This document shows, piece after piece, positions 26,138 through 33,317 of a stretch of 64,000 bases of DNA. The notes under the pieces are model-generated. The model was given only the letters and a program-made list of their open reading frames with translations. It was not told the DNA's origin and did no database searches. Every line of letters starts with the position of its first letter. Positions within the stretch are counted from its first letter, which is position 1. Source of the stretch: Oryzomonas sagensis (lineage in GTDB: Bacteria; Desulfobacterota; Desulfuromonadia; Geobacterales; Pseudopelobacteraceae); contig NZ_VZRA01000001.1 of the NCBI RefSeq assembly GCF_008802355.1, positions 1,172,525 to 1,236,524 of the forward strand, read 5' to 3'. The position numbers were made by a program, and so were the translations under genes.

Positions 26138-26175
26138 AGAGAGCCATGTCGCGTGACGTGGCTCTCTTTGTTTTT
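26138..26175 (+). terminator. Intrinsic terminator after the small exported protein gene
   Basis: AGAGAGCCATGTC pairs with GACGTGGCTCTCT (one G-U), loop GCGT, followed by TTGTTTTT. Confidence 0.8.
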
Positions 26176-26201
26176 GCGCTGGCGGTTCCCGTGCATATGA
26201 A

Positions 26202-26236
26202 AAGCCCACCATGTCGTTCGGTGGGCTTCTTTTCTT
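26202..26236 (+). terminator. Second tandem intrinsic terminator
   Basis: AAGCCCACC (26202-26210) pairs with GGTGGGCTT (26220-26228), followed by CTTTTCTTTT. Only about 35 bases after the first terminator. Confidence 0.75.
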
Positions 26237-26578
26237 TTGTGTCTCTTTGTGTGCTTTTCAAGCGGTTTCCCGATGCCTAGTGCCATCGGGCCACGTGCGC
26301 CTTCTATTTCGGGAACCAGCACGGCGGAGTGACTTCCATAGATTAGTAAGCCTCCTTTGCCTGGTTTGTACTGCTTTGCTGCTGATATTACTATAACATT
26401 AATGAGCTTAAATGGTAGTCTGTTTTTAAATAATCATAAAGAGTATACTAAAAAAATTGGCGCGGGCGCCGCTGCCGGGTGTTCGTGGGGCGTCACCACT
26501 TCTCCTGCACTGGCGGCAAGCGATAGGGGAGGGGCGGTACGTTAGTCTGTTGGTGGTTCTGATCGGGTTAATTTAATT

Positions 26579-26597
26579 GAAAATAATAATCAAAATC
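26579..26597. promoter_or_regulatory. Fur box
   Basis: GAAAATAATAATCAAAATC matches the 19-bp Fur consensus at 15 of 19 positions. It ends one base before the -35 hexamer of the promoter for the next gene, a typical position for iron-dependent repression. Confidence 0.65.
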
Positions 26598-26598
26598 A

Positions 26599-26627
26599 TT
26601 TACATTTAAAATCGGATTGGGTACTAT
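26599..26627 (+). promoter_or_regulatory. Sigma-70 promoter under the Fur box
   Basis: TTTACA (26599-26604), a 17-bp spacer and TACTAT (26622-26627), about 35 bases before the transcript leader and 41 bases before the ATG at 26668. Confidence 0.7.
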
Positions 26628-26667
26628 ACAACCATAAGTAGTACCAAAAATTCAGAGGAGGTAAGCC

Positions 26668-26991
26668 ATGAACAGCATAGCAAGAACGATGACGGTAATC
26701 GCGGCATCTATGCTCTTTTCGGCCGTGCCGATCCTTGCCGATGAAGGAAATATGGGATCAATGGAGTCGCAGGTTCCGCAGGCGCAGGAAGGGACGAGGG
26801 ATGAATGTCTGCTGGTTGCAATGAACTGTGGGAAAGACGTTGACTCTATTCAGGAACGGATTGATCGACTGAATGCTGAAATCGGCCGGGGAACGGACGT
26901 GTACACGCCGGAAGAGTTGAAAAAGCTTCAAGATCAGGTGAATGATTACAACAAGCAATTCGAACTTATCATTGAAAACGGCGGCGGTTAA
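26668..26991 (+). CDS. Small exported protein behind a Fur-type promoter
   Basis: 107 residues; GAGGAGG precedes the ATG. Signal peptide ending AVPILADE, then a mature ~80-residue chain with two Cys (DECLLVAMNCGKDVDS) seven residues apart and a predicted coiled coil (DSIQERIDRLNAEIGRG, EELKKLQDQVNDYNKQFELI). The family is not recognised. The Fur box over its promoter suggests it is made under iron limitation or tuned by iron, which in an iron-reducing lifestyle could tie it to metal uptake or envelope homeostasis. It is followed by an intrinsic terminator and looks monocistronic. Confidence 0.78.
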   Translation: MNSIARTMTVIAASMLFSAVPILADEGNMGSMESQVPQAQEGTRDECLLVAMNCGKDVDSIQERIDRLNAEIGRGTDVYTPEELKKLQDQVNDYNKQFELIIENGGG

Positions 26992-27040
26992 AAGGGGTAG
27001 TGGCGGAATGTCTGCAACCCGGATGTAGCACGAAAAAGAA

Positions 27041-27073
27041 AGGCTGTGCGGCGAAATGCCGCGCAGCCTTTTT
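27041..27073 (+). terminator. Intrinsic terminator
   Basis: AGGCTGTGCGGC (27041-27052) pairs with GCCGCGCAGCCT, loop GAAAT, followed by TTTTT. Ends the Fur-type small gene. Confidence 0.85.
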
Positions 27074-27261
27074 ACGTCCCGATCAGGGCGATTGAATACT
27101 GTACTCTTTGCGAAAACAACGGTATGCTGTGTCCAACACCGACAACGCCCATAGATTATACCTCCCGGCAGGTTTTCGTGAAAGTGCTCCAACAGGGCTT
27201 GGGCCCTTTCTCGCCGGACGGCCTGTCGGGCGCCCGGCCCGAAGTGAAAGGAAAGGGATGC

Positions 27262-27465
27262 ATGTCGTTTCAGATTACGAGTGAGCACATCAAGCTGGAC
27301 AGTTTTCTCAAGGCGGTCAATGTCGTCGGTTCTGGCGGAGAGGCAAAGCTGATCATTGGGGAGGGGCATGTGCGGGTAAACGGTGCCGTCGAATTGCGCC
27401 GGGGTCGCAAGCTCCGTCCCGGCGACCGGGTAGAACTGGATGGCCATGCCTTTCTGGTGGAGTGA
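27262..27465 (+). CDS. S4-domain RNA-binding protein (YbcJ-like)
   Basis: 67 residues from the ATG at 27262; the frame is open further upstream but runs into the preceding terminator, so the longer start is rejected. AAAGGGA precedes it. The whole protein is one S4 fold: IKLDSFLKAVNVVGSGGEAKLIIGEGHVRVNG and RRGRKLRPGDRVELDG, as in YbcJ/YaaA-type proteins. Such proteins bind structured RNA or ribosomes; the precise target is unknown. It stands alone between the Fur-type gene and hemE. Confidence 0.88.
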   Translation: MSFQITSEHIKLDSFLKAVNVVGSGGEAKLIIGEGHVRVNGAVELRRGRKLRPGDRVELDGHAFLVE

Positions 27466-27511
27466 CGGCGTCGTTTGGTGAGCCCCGGCGTTGGCCGCAC
27501 CTCAAATTGAT

Positions 27512-27541
27512 TTGACTTTTCCGGTGGTGTCGAACTAAAAT
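27512..27541 (+). promoter_or_regulatory. Sigma-70 promoter of hemE
   Basis: TTGACT (27512-27517), an 18-bp spacer and TAAAAT (27536-27541), about 50 bases before the hemE ATG. Confidence 0.65.
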
Positions 27542-27592
27542 CCCCCTCTATTTTGCTATTTTACCTGCAGCTATCACGTCCTGGGAGATGAT

Positions 27593-28624
27593 ATGAACAC
27601 ACGTTTTCTCGATGCTTGTTGGGGTAAGCCGGTGGACCGTACGCCGGTCTGGCTGATGCGCCAAGCGGGCCGCTACCTGCCGGAATACATGGCGGTGCGC
27701 TCGAAATGCACCTTCCTCGAATTGTGCAAAACCCCGGAGCTTGCGGCCGAGGTGAGCATTCAACCGGTGGACATCCTGGGTGTCGACGCCGCCATCATGT
27801 TTTCCGACATCCTCACGCCGGTGGAACCGATGGGGATGAAGCTGGATTTCGTGCCGGGACCGGTTTTCGAACACCCCATCAGAAGCATGGCCGACGTGGA
27901 CCGGCTCCGCATCCCGCAGATGGAGCAGGACGTGCCCTATGTTCTGGAGACCATCAAGATCCTCCGTCGTGAACTGGCCAACAAGGTGCCGTTGATCGGT
28001 TTCGGCGGTGCCCCCTTTACCCTGGCCTGCTACATGGTGGAGGGCAAAGGCTCCAAGGATTTCGCCCAGATCAAGCGCATGATGTACTCTGCGCCCGATG
28101 TCTATGCGGCCCTCATGGAAAAGGTCACCATGATGGACATGGAGTATCTCAACGCCCAGATCAAGGCCGGAGCCCAGGCCATCCAGATCTTCGACACCTG
28201 GGGCGGCATCCTGGCGCCGTCGGATTACGAGACCTATGTCCTCCCCTATACCACCAAACTGATCAACGGCCTCAACCGGACGGAGACGCCGGTGATCCAC
28301 TTCGTCAAGGGTGCCGGCGCCATGCTGGACTCGGTCAAGAAGGCCGGCGGCGACGTGATGGGGCTGGATTGGCACGTCAATCTGGGCGCGGCGCGCGATC
28401 TGCTCGGCCAGGGGATGGCGGTGCAGGGAAACCTGGACCCCACCGTGCTCTACGCGCCGAAAAAGGTCATCGAGGCGGAGGTCAAGCGGGTTCTGGACGA
28501 AAACGCCGGCCGGCCGGGGCATATCTTCAACCTGGGACACGGCATCCTGCCGACGGTCCCCCCCGAGAACGCCATCCATATGGTCGAGTGCGTACACCGG
28601 CTGTCGCAAAGAGCGGCACATTAA
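27593..28624 (+). CDS. hemE: Uroporphyrinogen decarboxylase
   Basis: 343 residues. It removes the four acetate carboxyls of uroporphyrinogen III to give coproporphyrinogen III in the cytoplasm, a haem pathway step important for a cytochrome-rich cell. The N-terminal signature RTPVWLMRQAGRYLPEY (residues 17-33) carries the active-site Arg, and the catalytic Asp lies in IMFSDIL near residue 70; GFGGAPFTLACYMVEG and FDTWGG are further family motifs. Its own promoter lies about 50 bp upstream. A VOC protein gene starts 21 bp after the stop and is probably co-transcribed. Confidence 0.97.
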   Translation: MNTRFLDACWGKPVDRTPVWLMRQAGRYLPEYMAVRSKCTFLELCKTPELAAEVSIQPVDILGVDAAIMFSDILTPVEPMGMKLDFVPGPVFEHPIRSMADVDRLRIPQMEQDVPYVLETIKILRRELANKVPLIGFGGAPFTLACYMVEGKGSKDFAQIKRMMYSAPDVYAALMEKVTMMDMEYLNAQIKAGAQAIQIFDTWGGILAPSDYETYVLPYTTKLINGLNRTETPVIHFVKGAGAMLDSVKKAGGDVMGLDWHVNLGAARDLLGQGMAVQGNLDPTVLYAPKKVIEAEVKRVLDENAGRPGHIFNLGHGILPTVPPENAIHMVECVHRLSQRAAH

Positions 28625-28645
28625 CCGATTGGAGAATGGGGCTTC

Positions 28646-28999
28646 ATGACCGTATCGATGAAAAACGTGGTTATCTTCGTCACCGACCTGGCCAAGGCCA
28701 AGAGGTTCTATGTCGAACTGCTCGGCCTGCCGGTTGCCGGGCAGAGCGAGATGGTGATGGAGTTCTTTCCCGGCACGCCGACCACCCTCGGCGTATCGTT
28801 GGCGCTCCACGAAGATGCCCGCAGGCTGGTGGGACGCCATACCGGCATCACCCTGCGGGTCGAGGGGATCGAGGCGCTGTGCGAATCCCTGCGGGCCGGC
28901 GGCGTTACCTTCGTGGAACCGCTGGAGTCGAGCCCGTGGGGCAAGATGGCGGTGGTCGCCGACTTTGACGGGAACCAGTTCGCCCTGGTGGATCGCTGA
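28646..28999 (+). CDS. VOC (glyoxalase/dioxygenase) superfamily protein
   Basis: 117 residues, one vicinal-oxygen-chelate domain made of two beta-alpha-beta-beta-beta modules: VVIFVTDLAKAKRFYVELLGL at the start and FVEPLESSPWGKMAVVADFDGNQFALVD at the end. The family includes glyoxalase I, fosfomycin resistance and extradiol dioxygenase proteins, acting as dimers with a metal. The usual Glu near the C-terminal strand is replaced in the FDGNQFALV motif, so metal use is uncertain. It follows hemE by 21 bp, with a GGAGAAT site. Confidence 0.85.
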   Translation: MTVSMKNVVIFVTDLAKAKRFYVELLGLPVAGQSEMVMEFFPGTPTTLGVSLALHEDARRLVGRHTGITLRVEGIEALCESLRAGGVTFVEPLESSPWGKMAVVADFDGNQFALVDR

Positions 29000-29188
29000 T
29001 CCATAGTTATCGTTCTTAAGAACCGTCGCTGAGGCGCAAGATAAAAAGCGCGGCAGGCAACACGGGGGGAGGGGATACGTCGGGTGAGTTTTTTTCCGTC
29101 TATCCCCTTCATTCCTGGTGACCGGCTTCTCCGTCGCCCCGTCGCTGCGGCGGATTGCCCGCCGCGCAAATCATGGAGAATGGGATAG

Positions 29189-29659
29189 ATGAAGATCGTA
29201 ACCGCCGAACTGTTGCGCCAGCTTTCCGAACAAGCCTGCACCTCCCCCCGTCTGCGCAAGAATCACAACATCCATCGCTGCGACGAATCCCGTTGCCATC
29301 GCCTCCTGAATGCCGTTGAACCGGCCTCGTACATTCGCCCCCACCGTCACCTGGACCCGGAAAAGGATGAGGCCTTCATCCTGATGAACGGCAAGCTGGG
29401 CATTGTCACGTTCGCCGCCGACGGGACCATTGCGGAGACGGTTCTGCTCTCGCGGGACCAGGGCAACCTTGCCGCCGACATCCCCGCGGGCACCTATCAT
29501 ACGGCGGTGAGCCTCGAGCCGGGAACGGTCTTCTACGAGGCCAAGGCCGGGCCTTACCTGCCGCTCGGCGATGCCGAGAAGGCGGCGTGGGCGCCCGGCG
29601 ATGACGAGCCCGGAGCAACGGCGTACCTGGAGCGGCTGCGGGGACTCTTTCCGGGGTGA
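29189..29659 (+). CDS. WbuC-type cupin-fold protein
   Basis: 156 residues. The N-terminal segment (RLRKNHNIHRCDESRCHRLLNAVEPASYIRPHRHLDPEKDEAFILMNGKLG) has the closely spaced His-x-His and Glu that form a cupin metal site, and the middle AADIPAGTYHTAVSLEPGTVFYE is the second cupin motif. The whole matches the WbuC cupin-fold metalloprotein family, first noted in O-antigen clusters but with no proven reaction. A GGAGAAT site precedes the ATG. The next gene starts 13 bp later. Confidence 0.82.
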   Translation: MKIVTAELLRQLSEQACTSPRLRKNHNIHRCDESRCHRLLNAVEPASYIRPHRHLDPEKDEAFILMNGKLGIVTFAADGTIAETVLLSRDQGNLAADIPAGTYHTAVSLEPGTVFYEAKAGPYLPLGDAEKAAWAPGDDEPGATAYLERLRGLFPG

Positions 29660-29672
29660 GGCGGTCACGGCG

Positions 29673-30284
29673 ATGAAGAGGTACGCACTGGCGATCACCC
29701 TGCTGCTCCTGATGGCCGCACCGGCGGTTTCCCAACCGCCGATGCGCCCGTACAGCGGCATCGGCGTGCTGCTCCTGACGACGGAACATGACGAGAGCGG
29801 CGTTCAGCAGGAGCCCCTGTACCTGTACGAGGAACCGGCCGTCCAGCGTATCGGAGCCCTGGACAGCGGCCGGACGCCCCCCTACGAGTGGCTCTTCACG
29901 GGGAACACTTCCGGGGTGCCGCTGATCGTGACGGCCCGTAAGGGGGAGTGGCTGCGGGTGGCCTATGACGATGCGGGCCGCCTGGGGTGGCTGGAACCGC
30001 GGCACCGGGGCGAGGTTCAGCCGTGGAGCGCCTTGCTGAAGGGGAAGCCGTGCCGGTTGCTGCCCGGCCTGCGTAAGCAGTATTACCAGATATTCCGGCA
30101 GCCGGGCAGGATGCCCTTGGCGCTGCCGGCATTGGCGAAGCAGTCGTTCAGGGTTGTCAAGCTGGACGGCGACTGGGCGCTGGCCATGCCGGACCAGAGT
30201 ACGCTCGGCTGGCTGCGCTGGCGGGACGAGGACGGCCGGCTGCTGATCTCCGTGGGAATGGCCCCCGGCCCACAAAAACGTTGA
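29673..30284 (+). CDS. Exported hypothetical protein with SH3-like strand pattern
   Basis: 203 residues; the ATG at 29673 is preferred because a longer in-frame start would overlap the cupin gene and lose the signal peptide (KRYALAITLLLLMAAPAVS). The mature part has repeats of short beta strands with conserved Gly and Trp (GEWLRVAYDDAGRLGWLEPR, GDWALAMPDQSTLGWLRW) that look like two SH3b-type units. No enzyme motif is seen. It probably forms an operon with the cupin gene. Its final codons contain the -35 hexamer for the downstream attenuator promoter. Confidence 0.72.
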   Translation: MKRYALAITLLLLMAAPAVSQPPMRPYSGIGVLLLTTEHDESGVQQEPLYLYEEPAVQRIGALDSGRTPPYEWLFTGNTSGVPLIVTARKGEWLRVAYDDAGRLGWLEPRHRGEVQPWSALLKGKPCRLLPGLRKQYYQIFRQPGRMPLALPALAKQSFRVVKLDGDWALAMPDQSTLGWLRWRDEDGRLLISVGMAPGPQKR

Positions 30285-30310
30285 CGCCGACATGCCGGAT
30301 GTGGTATAGA
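30281..30310 (+). promoter_or_regulatory. Sigma-70 promoter driving the Ala-rich leader
   Basis: TTGACG (30281-30286), an 18-bp spacer and TATAGA (30305-30310). The predicted start point, near 30316-30318, falls only 1-3 bases before the leader ATG at 30319, so the leader mRNA may be almost leaderless. Confidence 0.6.
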
Positions 30311-30318
30311 AAAAACCT

Positions 30319-30408
30319 ATGTTTACTACGATGATTACCGCCATTGCAGCAGCACGAGCTATCAGCGCCGCGGCGAGCGACGCCGCTGGAGTGAGTTCTG
30401 CCCGGTGA
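30319..30408 (+). CDS. Ala-rich leader peptide (29 residues)
   Basis: 29 codons with 11 Ala, including three runs (codons 10-12, 17-19 and 22-23), plus 3 Ile. It has no ribosome-binding site but starts at the predicted mRNA 5' end. It is followed by a transcription terminator and then an aminotransferase gene of the alanine-forming AlaA/AlaT type. The last codons (TCTGCCC, 30397-30403) can pair with GGGCAGA (30442-30448), which overlaps the terminator, so a ribosome stalled on earlier Ala codons would favour an antiterminator while one at the stop codon would allow the terminator. This is the standard logic of amino-acid attenuation. Confidence 0.6.
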   Translation: MFTTMITAIAAARAISAAASDAAGVSSAR

Positions 30409-30435
30409 TCATTGTATGATCAGAATACCTTTACC

Positions 30436-30475
30436 AGCCGTGGGCAGAGAAGCCCGCGGCTTTTTTGTTTTTACG
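30436..30475 (+). terminator. Attenuator-type terminator after the Ala-rich leader
   Basis: AGCCGTGGGC (30436-30445) pairs with GCCCGCGGCT (30452-30461), loop AGAGAA, followed by TTTTTTGTTTTT. Its left arm and loop overlap the competing pairing partner GGGCAGA. A separate hairpin (CGTTTCCG 30491-30498 with CGGAAACG 30516-30523) lies between it and the aminotransferase. Confidence 0.85.
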
Positions 30476-30561
30476 ACGCTCTCGCCGCTCCGTTTCCGGT
30501 CCGGCGGGGGGATAGCGGAAACGATAAGGTGCATGTATCTATATAGTGAGAGGAGACGGCT

Positions 30562-31866
30562 ATGCGTATCGATCTGGTAAGCCCCGGAACGGGGGAGTTG
30601 ACCTACGAGATCCGCAATATTGTCAATGTGGCTGAAAAACTGCAAAAGTACGGCGTGAAGATCAACTGGGAGAATATCGGCGATCCGATCGTCAAGGGGG
30701 AGGTCATCCCTGGCTGGATGAAGGAGATCGTGGCCAATGCGGCCGCGGACGACGCCACCTGGGGCTATTGCCACACCCGCGGCGTACTGGAAACCCGCGA
30801 GTTCATCTGCGACATGACCAACCGGCGCGGGGGGGCCCGGATCACCCCGGAGGACATCATCTTCTTCAACGGCCTGGGGGATGCCATTGCCAAAATCTAT
30901 GGCTGTCTGCGCCCCGAGGCCCGCGTGCTGATGCCGTCCCCCTCCTACACAACCCATACCCTGGGGGAGATCGGCCATGCCCATGCCGCCCCGGCCCTTT
31001 TCCGGCTCAAACCCGAGGAAAACTGGTATCCCGACCTGGATGACCTGCGCAACCATATCAAGTATAATCCCAACATCTGCGCCATCATGATCATCAACCC
31101 CGACAATCCCACCGGCATGGTCTATACCGAGAAGACGCTGCGCGAGATCGTGGCGGTGGCCAAAGAGCACAACCTGTTCATCATTGCCGACGAGGTCTAC
31201 ACGAACATCGTGTATAACGGCGAAACCGCCGTTCCCATCAGCGATGTGATCGGCGACGTCCCGGCCATCTCGTTGCGGGGGATCTCCAAGGAATTCCCCT
31301 GGCCAGGGTCGCGTTGCGGCTGGATCGAGGTGTATAACGGCCACGACGACCCGCAGTTCCAGAAGTACGTCAACCTGATCCTGACCAGCAAGATGAACGA
31401 GGTCTGCTCCACGACCCTGCCCCAGACCGTCATCCCCGCCATCATGCAGCATGCCGGCTACGCCGGGTACCTGGCGGAGCGCATCGCCAGCTACGAGAAG
31501 ATGAGCAACATCACCTACGATTTTCTCAAAGAGGTGCCCCAACTCCAGGTCAACCGCACCAACGGCGCATTCTACATGGCCGTGGCGTTCAAGGCGGGGC
31601 TCTTGACCAACCGCCAGTCGATCCCCATCGCCAACAGCGAGGTGCGCGACCTGGTAAACGGCCTGGTCAACCAGCCCGGCGTCTCCCCGGACAAGCGTTT
31701 CGTCTACCACATCCTCGCGGCGACCGGCATCTGCGTGGTGCCGCTCTCCTCGTTCTCCACACCGTTGCAGGGCTTCCGCGTCACCCTGCTGGAGAAGGAC
31801 GAGAACGAGTGCCGCCGGATCTACAGCACGCTGGCGGAGAAGATCGGCGAATACCTGGCGTCGTAA
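30562..31866 (+). CDS. Pyridoxal-phosphate aminotransferase, AlaA/AlaT-like
   Basis: 434 residues, class I/II fold type I aminotransferase. The PLP Asp region is NPDNPTGMVY near residue 178, the cofactor-linked Lys is in SLRGISKEFPWPGSRCGW near residue 243, and the family-typical ADEVYTNIVY lies between them. Close motifs occur in alanine and broad-specificity branched-chain aminotransferases (AlaA, AlaT, AvtA). The Ala-rich attenuator in front argues for an alanine-producing role: pyruvate plus glutamate to alanine. GAGAGGAG precedes the ATG. A terminator follows at 31891. Confidence 0.8.
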   Translation: MRIDLVSPGTGELTYEIRNIVNVAEKLQKYGVKINWENIGDPIVKGEVIPGWMKEIVANAAADDATWGYCHTRGVLETREFICDMTNRRGGARITPEDIIFFNGLGDAIAKIYGCLRPEARVLMPSPSYTTHTLGEIGHAHAAPALFRLKPEENWYPDLDDLRNHIKYNPNICAIMIINPDNPTGMVYTEKTLREIVAVAKEHNLFIIADEVYTNIVYNGETAVPISDVIGDVPAISLRGISKEFPWPGSRCGWIEVYNGHDDPQFQKYVNLILTSKMNEVCSTTLPQTVIPAIMQHAGYAGYLAERIASYEKMSNITYDFLKEVPQLQVNRTNGAFYMAVAFKAGLLTNRQSIPIANSEVRDLVNGLVNQPGVSPDKRFVYHILAATGICVVPLSSFSTPLQGFRVTLLEKDENECRRIYSTLAEKIGEYLAS

Positions 31867-31890
31867 TTTTCTGTAAATTCGCAAGTTGTC

Positions 31891-31928
31891 ACGGGGAAGG
31901 GCTCGGGGAGTCTTTCCCCGTTTTGTTT
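31891..31928 (+). terminator. Intrinsic terminator of the aminotransferase gene
   Basis: ACGGGGAA (31891-31898) pairs with TTCCCCGT (31914-31921), followed by TTTGTTTT. Confidence 0.75.
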
Positions 31929-32068
31929 TGATCTTTTGTGGGGCGAGGCTAGGAGCCAAGGGGAGGATTTTGTGTAACGTCAGGTTCTGTGGTATATAAA
32001 GCGATCATGACGTGTCACTTAATATCAAATTTTGAAAAATTGAGAGCGAGACGGGGTGAGGCTATCTC

Positions 32069-32593
32069 ATGAACGACAAACCGAAAATCGTCATCATCGC
32101 CGGACCCAACGGAGCAGGTAAAACAACCTTTGCCCGTGAATTCCTCCCCCATGAGGCGAACTGCCCCGATTTCATCAATGCCGACCTGATTGCCGCAGGG
32201 CTTTCGCCGTTCAGACCGGAAGCGGCAGCATTTCGGGCCGGCCGTCTGATGCTGGAAGAGATGCACGAGAAAATCCTCAACAACAAGAGCTTTGCCTTTG
32301 AGACAACGCTGAGCGGCCGCACGTATGTAAAGCTGCTGCGGGAATGTCGCAATCGGGGCTACCATGTTTTGCTGGTCTTTTTAAGCCTGCCGACGGATGA
32401 CATGGCGGTGGCGCGGGTAGCGGCCCGTGTGGCGCAAGGGGGCCACAACGTGCCGGAGGCCGATATCCGCAGACGATTCGGCGTGGGGCTGAAAAACTTC
32501 CATGAAGTTTACAAGGAGGCCGTTGATGGATGGACGATGTACGACAACTCTGGTAATATACCCAGAGTGATCGAGCGAGGAGAAAACAGATGA
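32069..32593 (+). CDS. Zeta-toxin-like P-loop kinase
   Basis: 174 residues. Walker A AGPNGAGKTTFARE at residues 11-24; INADLIAAGLSPF and FAFETTLSG match zeta-like ATPases (COG4185), whose members include UDP-GlcNAc-phosphorylating toxins. The sequence is compact and lacks the long C-terminal lid of epsilon/zeta plasmid toxins. It overlaps the next small gene by 4 bp (ATGA). If the pair is a toxin-antitoxin system, toxin comes first, unlike epsilon/zeta. It could instead be a housekeeping kinase with a small regulator. Confidence 0.8.
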   Translation: MNDKPKIVIIAGPNGAGKTTFAREFLPHEANCPDFINADLIAAGLSPFRPEAAAFRAGRLMLEEMHEKILNNKSFAFETTLSGRTYVKLLRECRNRGYHVLLVFLSLPTDDMAVARVAARVAQGGHNVPEADIRRRFGVGLKNFHEVYKEAVDGWTMYDNSGNIPRVIERGENR

Positions 32594-32802
32594 GCACAAA
32601 GTCTATGTTGCCGATGAATGCAGAATTTGCTGCTATTGATACCGCTCTGAAACGGGCCGCCAAGGCCGCCCATCTGCTGGCCCGCAAGACCAAAACCCCC
32701 TGCTATATCTGGAAAGGCGGCGAGATCGTGGATATTGCCGGATGGCAGAAAACGTCTGTGCAAGTCGATAGAACGGCAGGAAAGAAAAAAATCCAGCAAT
32801 AG
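32590..32802 (+). CDS. Small partner of the zeta-like kinase (70 residues)
   Basis: Starts in the ATGA overlap with the kinase gene, a sign of translational coupling; its ribosome-binding site GAGGAG lies inside the kinase gene. The chain has a helical, Ala/Lys-rich first half (FAAIDTALKRAAKAAHLLARKT) and a short strand region (CYIWKGGEIVDI). No known domain. It may be an antitoxin or accessory, inferred only from the overlap. Confidence 0.68.
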   Translation: MSTKSMLPMNAEFAAIDTALKRAAKAAHLLARKTKTPCYIWKGGEIVDIAGWQKTSVQVDRTAGKKKIQQ

Positions 32803-32828
32803 AATTTGAAAAAGCTGAAAGAAATAAA

Positions 32829-32860
32829 AAGGGGGGAAAGGCATCGCGCCTTTCCCCCTT
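32829..32860. terminator. Bidirectional terminator between kinase pair and tatA
   Basis: AAGGGGGGAAAGGC pairs with GCCTTTCCCCCTT (one unpaired G), loop ATCGC. On the minus strand it is followed by a T run (from AAAAA at 32826-32830), so it primarily ends tatA. Confidence 0.75.
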
Positions 32861-32890
32861 GGTAATTCATCCGGGATCGACAAACCCCGA

Positions 32891-33082
32891 TCAGGCTTTT
32901 TTGTCGTCCTCGCCGTCCTTCTTGGGCTTGATCTCGATCTCGTCCTTCCCTTCGGACGCTTTTTTGAAATTGCGGATGCTCTTGCCCAGTGCGCCCCCGA
33001 TTTCGGGAAGTTTCCCTGCACCGAATACGACCAGAACGATGACTAATATGATTATCAGTTCGGGCATGCCAAATCCAAACAT
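32891..33082 (-). CDS. tatA: Twin-arginine translocase subunit TatA
   Basis: 63 residues: short periplasmic start (FGFGMPELI), one transmembrane helix ([13 protein letters not shown]), the [20 protein letters not shown] hinge/amphipathic helix typical of TatA/E, and a charged, flexible tail. TatA forms the pore for folded proteins with Arg-Arg signals, used for cofactor-loaded redox enzymes. No tatB or tatC lies next to it here. GGAGGAT precedes the ATG on the minus strand. Confidence 0.95.
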   Translation of the reverse strand: MFGFGMPELIIILVIVLVVFGAGKLPEIGGALGKSIRNFKKASEGKDEIEIKPKKDGEDDKKA

Positions 33083-33251
33083 GTGATCCTCCTAAAACAT
33101 TTCGGTAAATAATTTTGTCAGTATCGCACTGGCGCGCAAAAAAATCAAGTATTGCTGATGTCTCCCCGCCGGCTTGCCCGGCAGTGCGGGCGCACGGAGC
33201 TGATTTTATTCCATGTCTTTGAAATTAAAGATATTGTTTGCCCCTCATTCG

Positions 33252-33280
33252 TTGACAGCCTGTGGTCGGCATGATAAAAA
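33252..33280 (+). promoter_or_regulatory. Sigma-70 promoter of the chemotaxis-type receptor
   Basis: TTGACA (33252-33257), a 17-bp spacer and TAAAAA (33275-33280). It lies downstream of an alternative upstream start at 33213, which argues that translation starts at 33318. Confidence 0.6.
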
Positions 33281-33317
33281 CGGTGAACTTCACATCGTTT
33301 CGCAAGGGTGGTCATGT

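Larger units (their letters stand above)
26056..26667. other. 612-bp gene-poor region with two terminators and a Fur-type promoter
   Basis: Contains two intrinsic terminators only about 35 bases apart (26138-26175 and 26202-26236) and, at its right end, the promoter/Fur box of the next gene. The middle (about 26240-26560) holds no convincing ORF; a short non-coding RNA between is possible but not supported by a promoter that could be named. Confidence 0.55.

Noticed and set aside
27046-27261. Longer start for the S4 protein
   Set aside because: It would begin inside an intrinsic terminator; the ATG at 27262 has a better ribosome-binding site and full domain.
32829-32860. Hairpin before tatA as an attenuator
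   Set aside because: It lies after the tatA stop on the minus strand and functions as a terminator.
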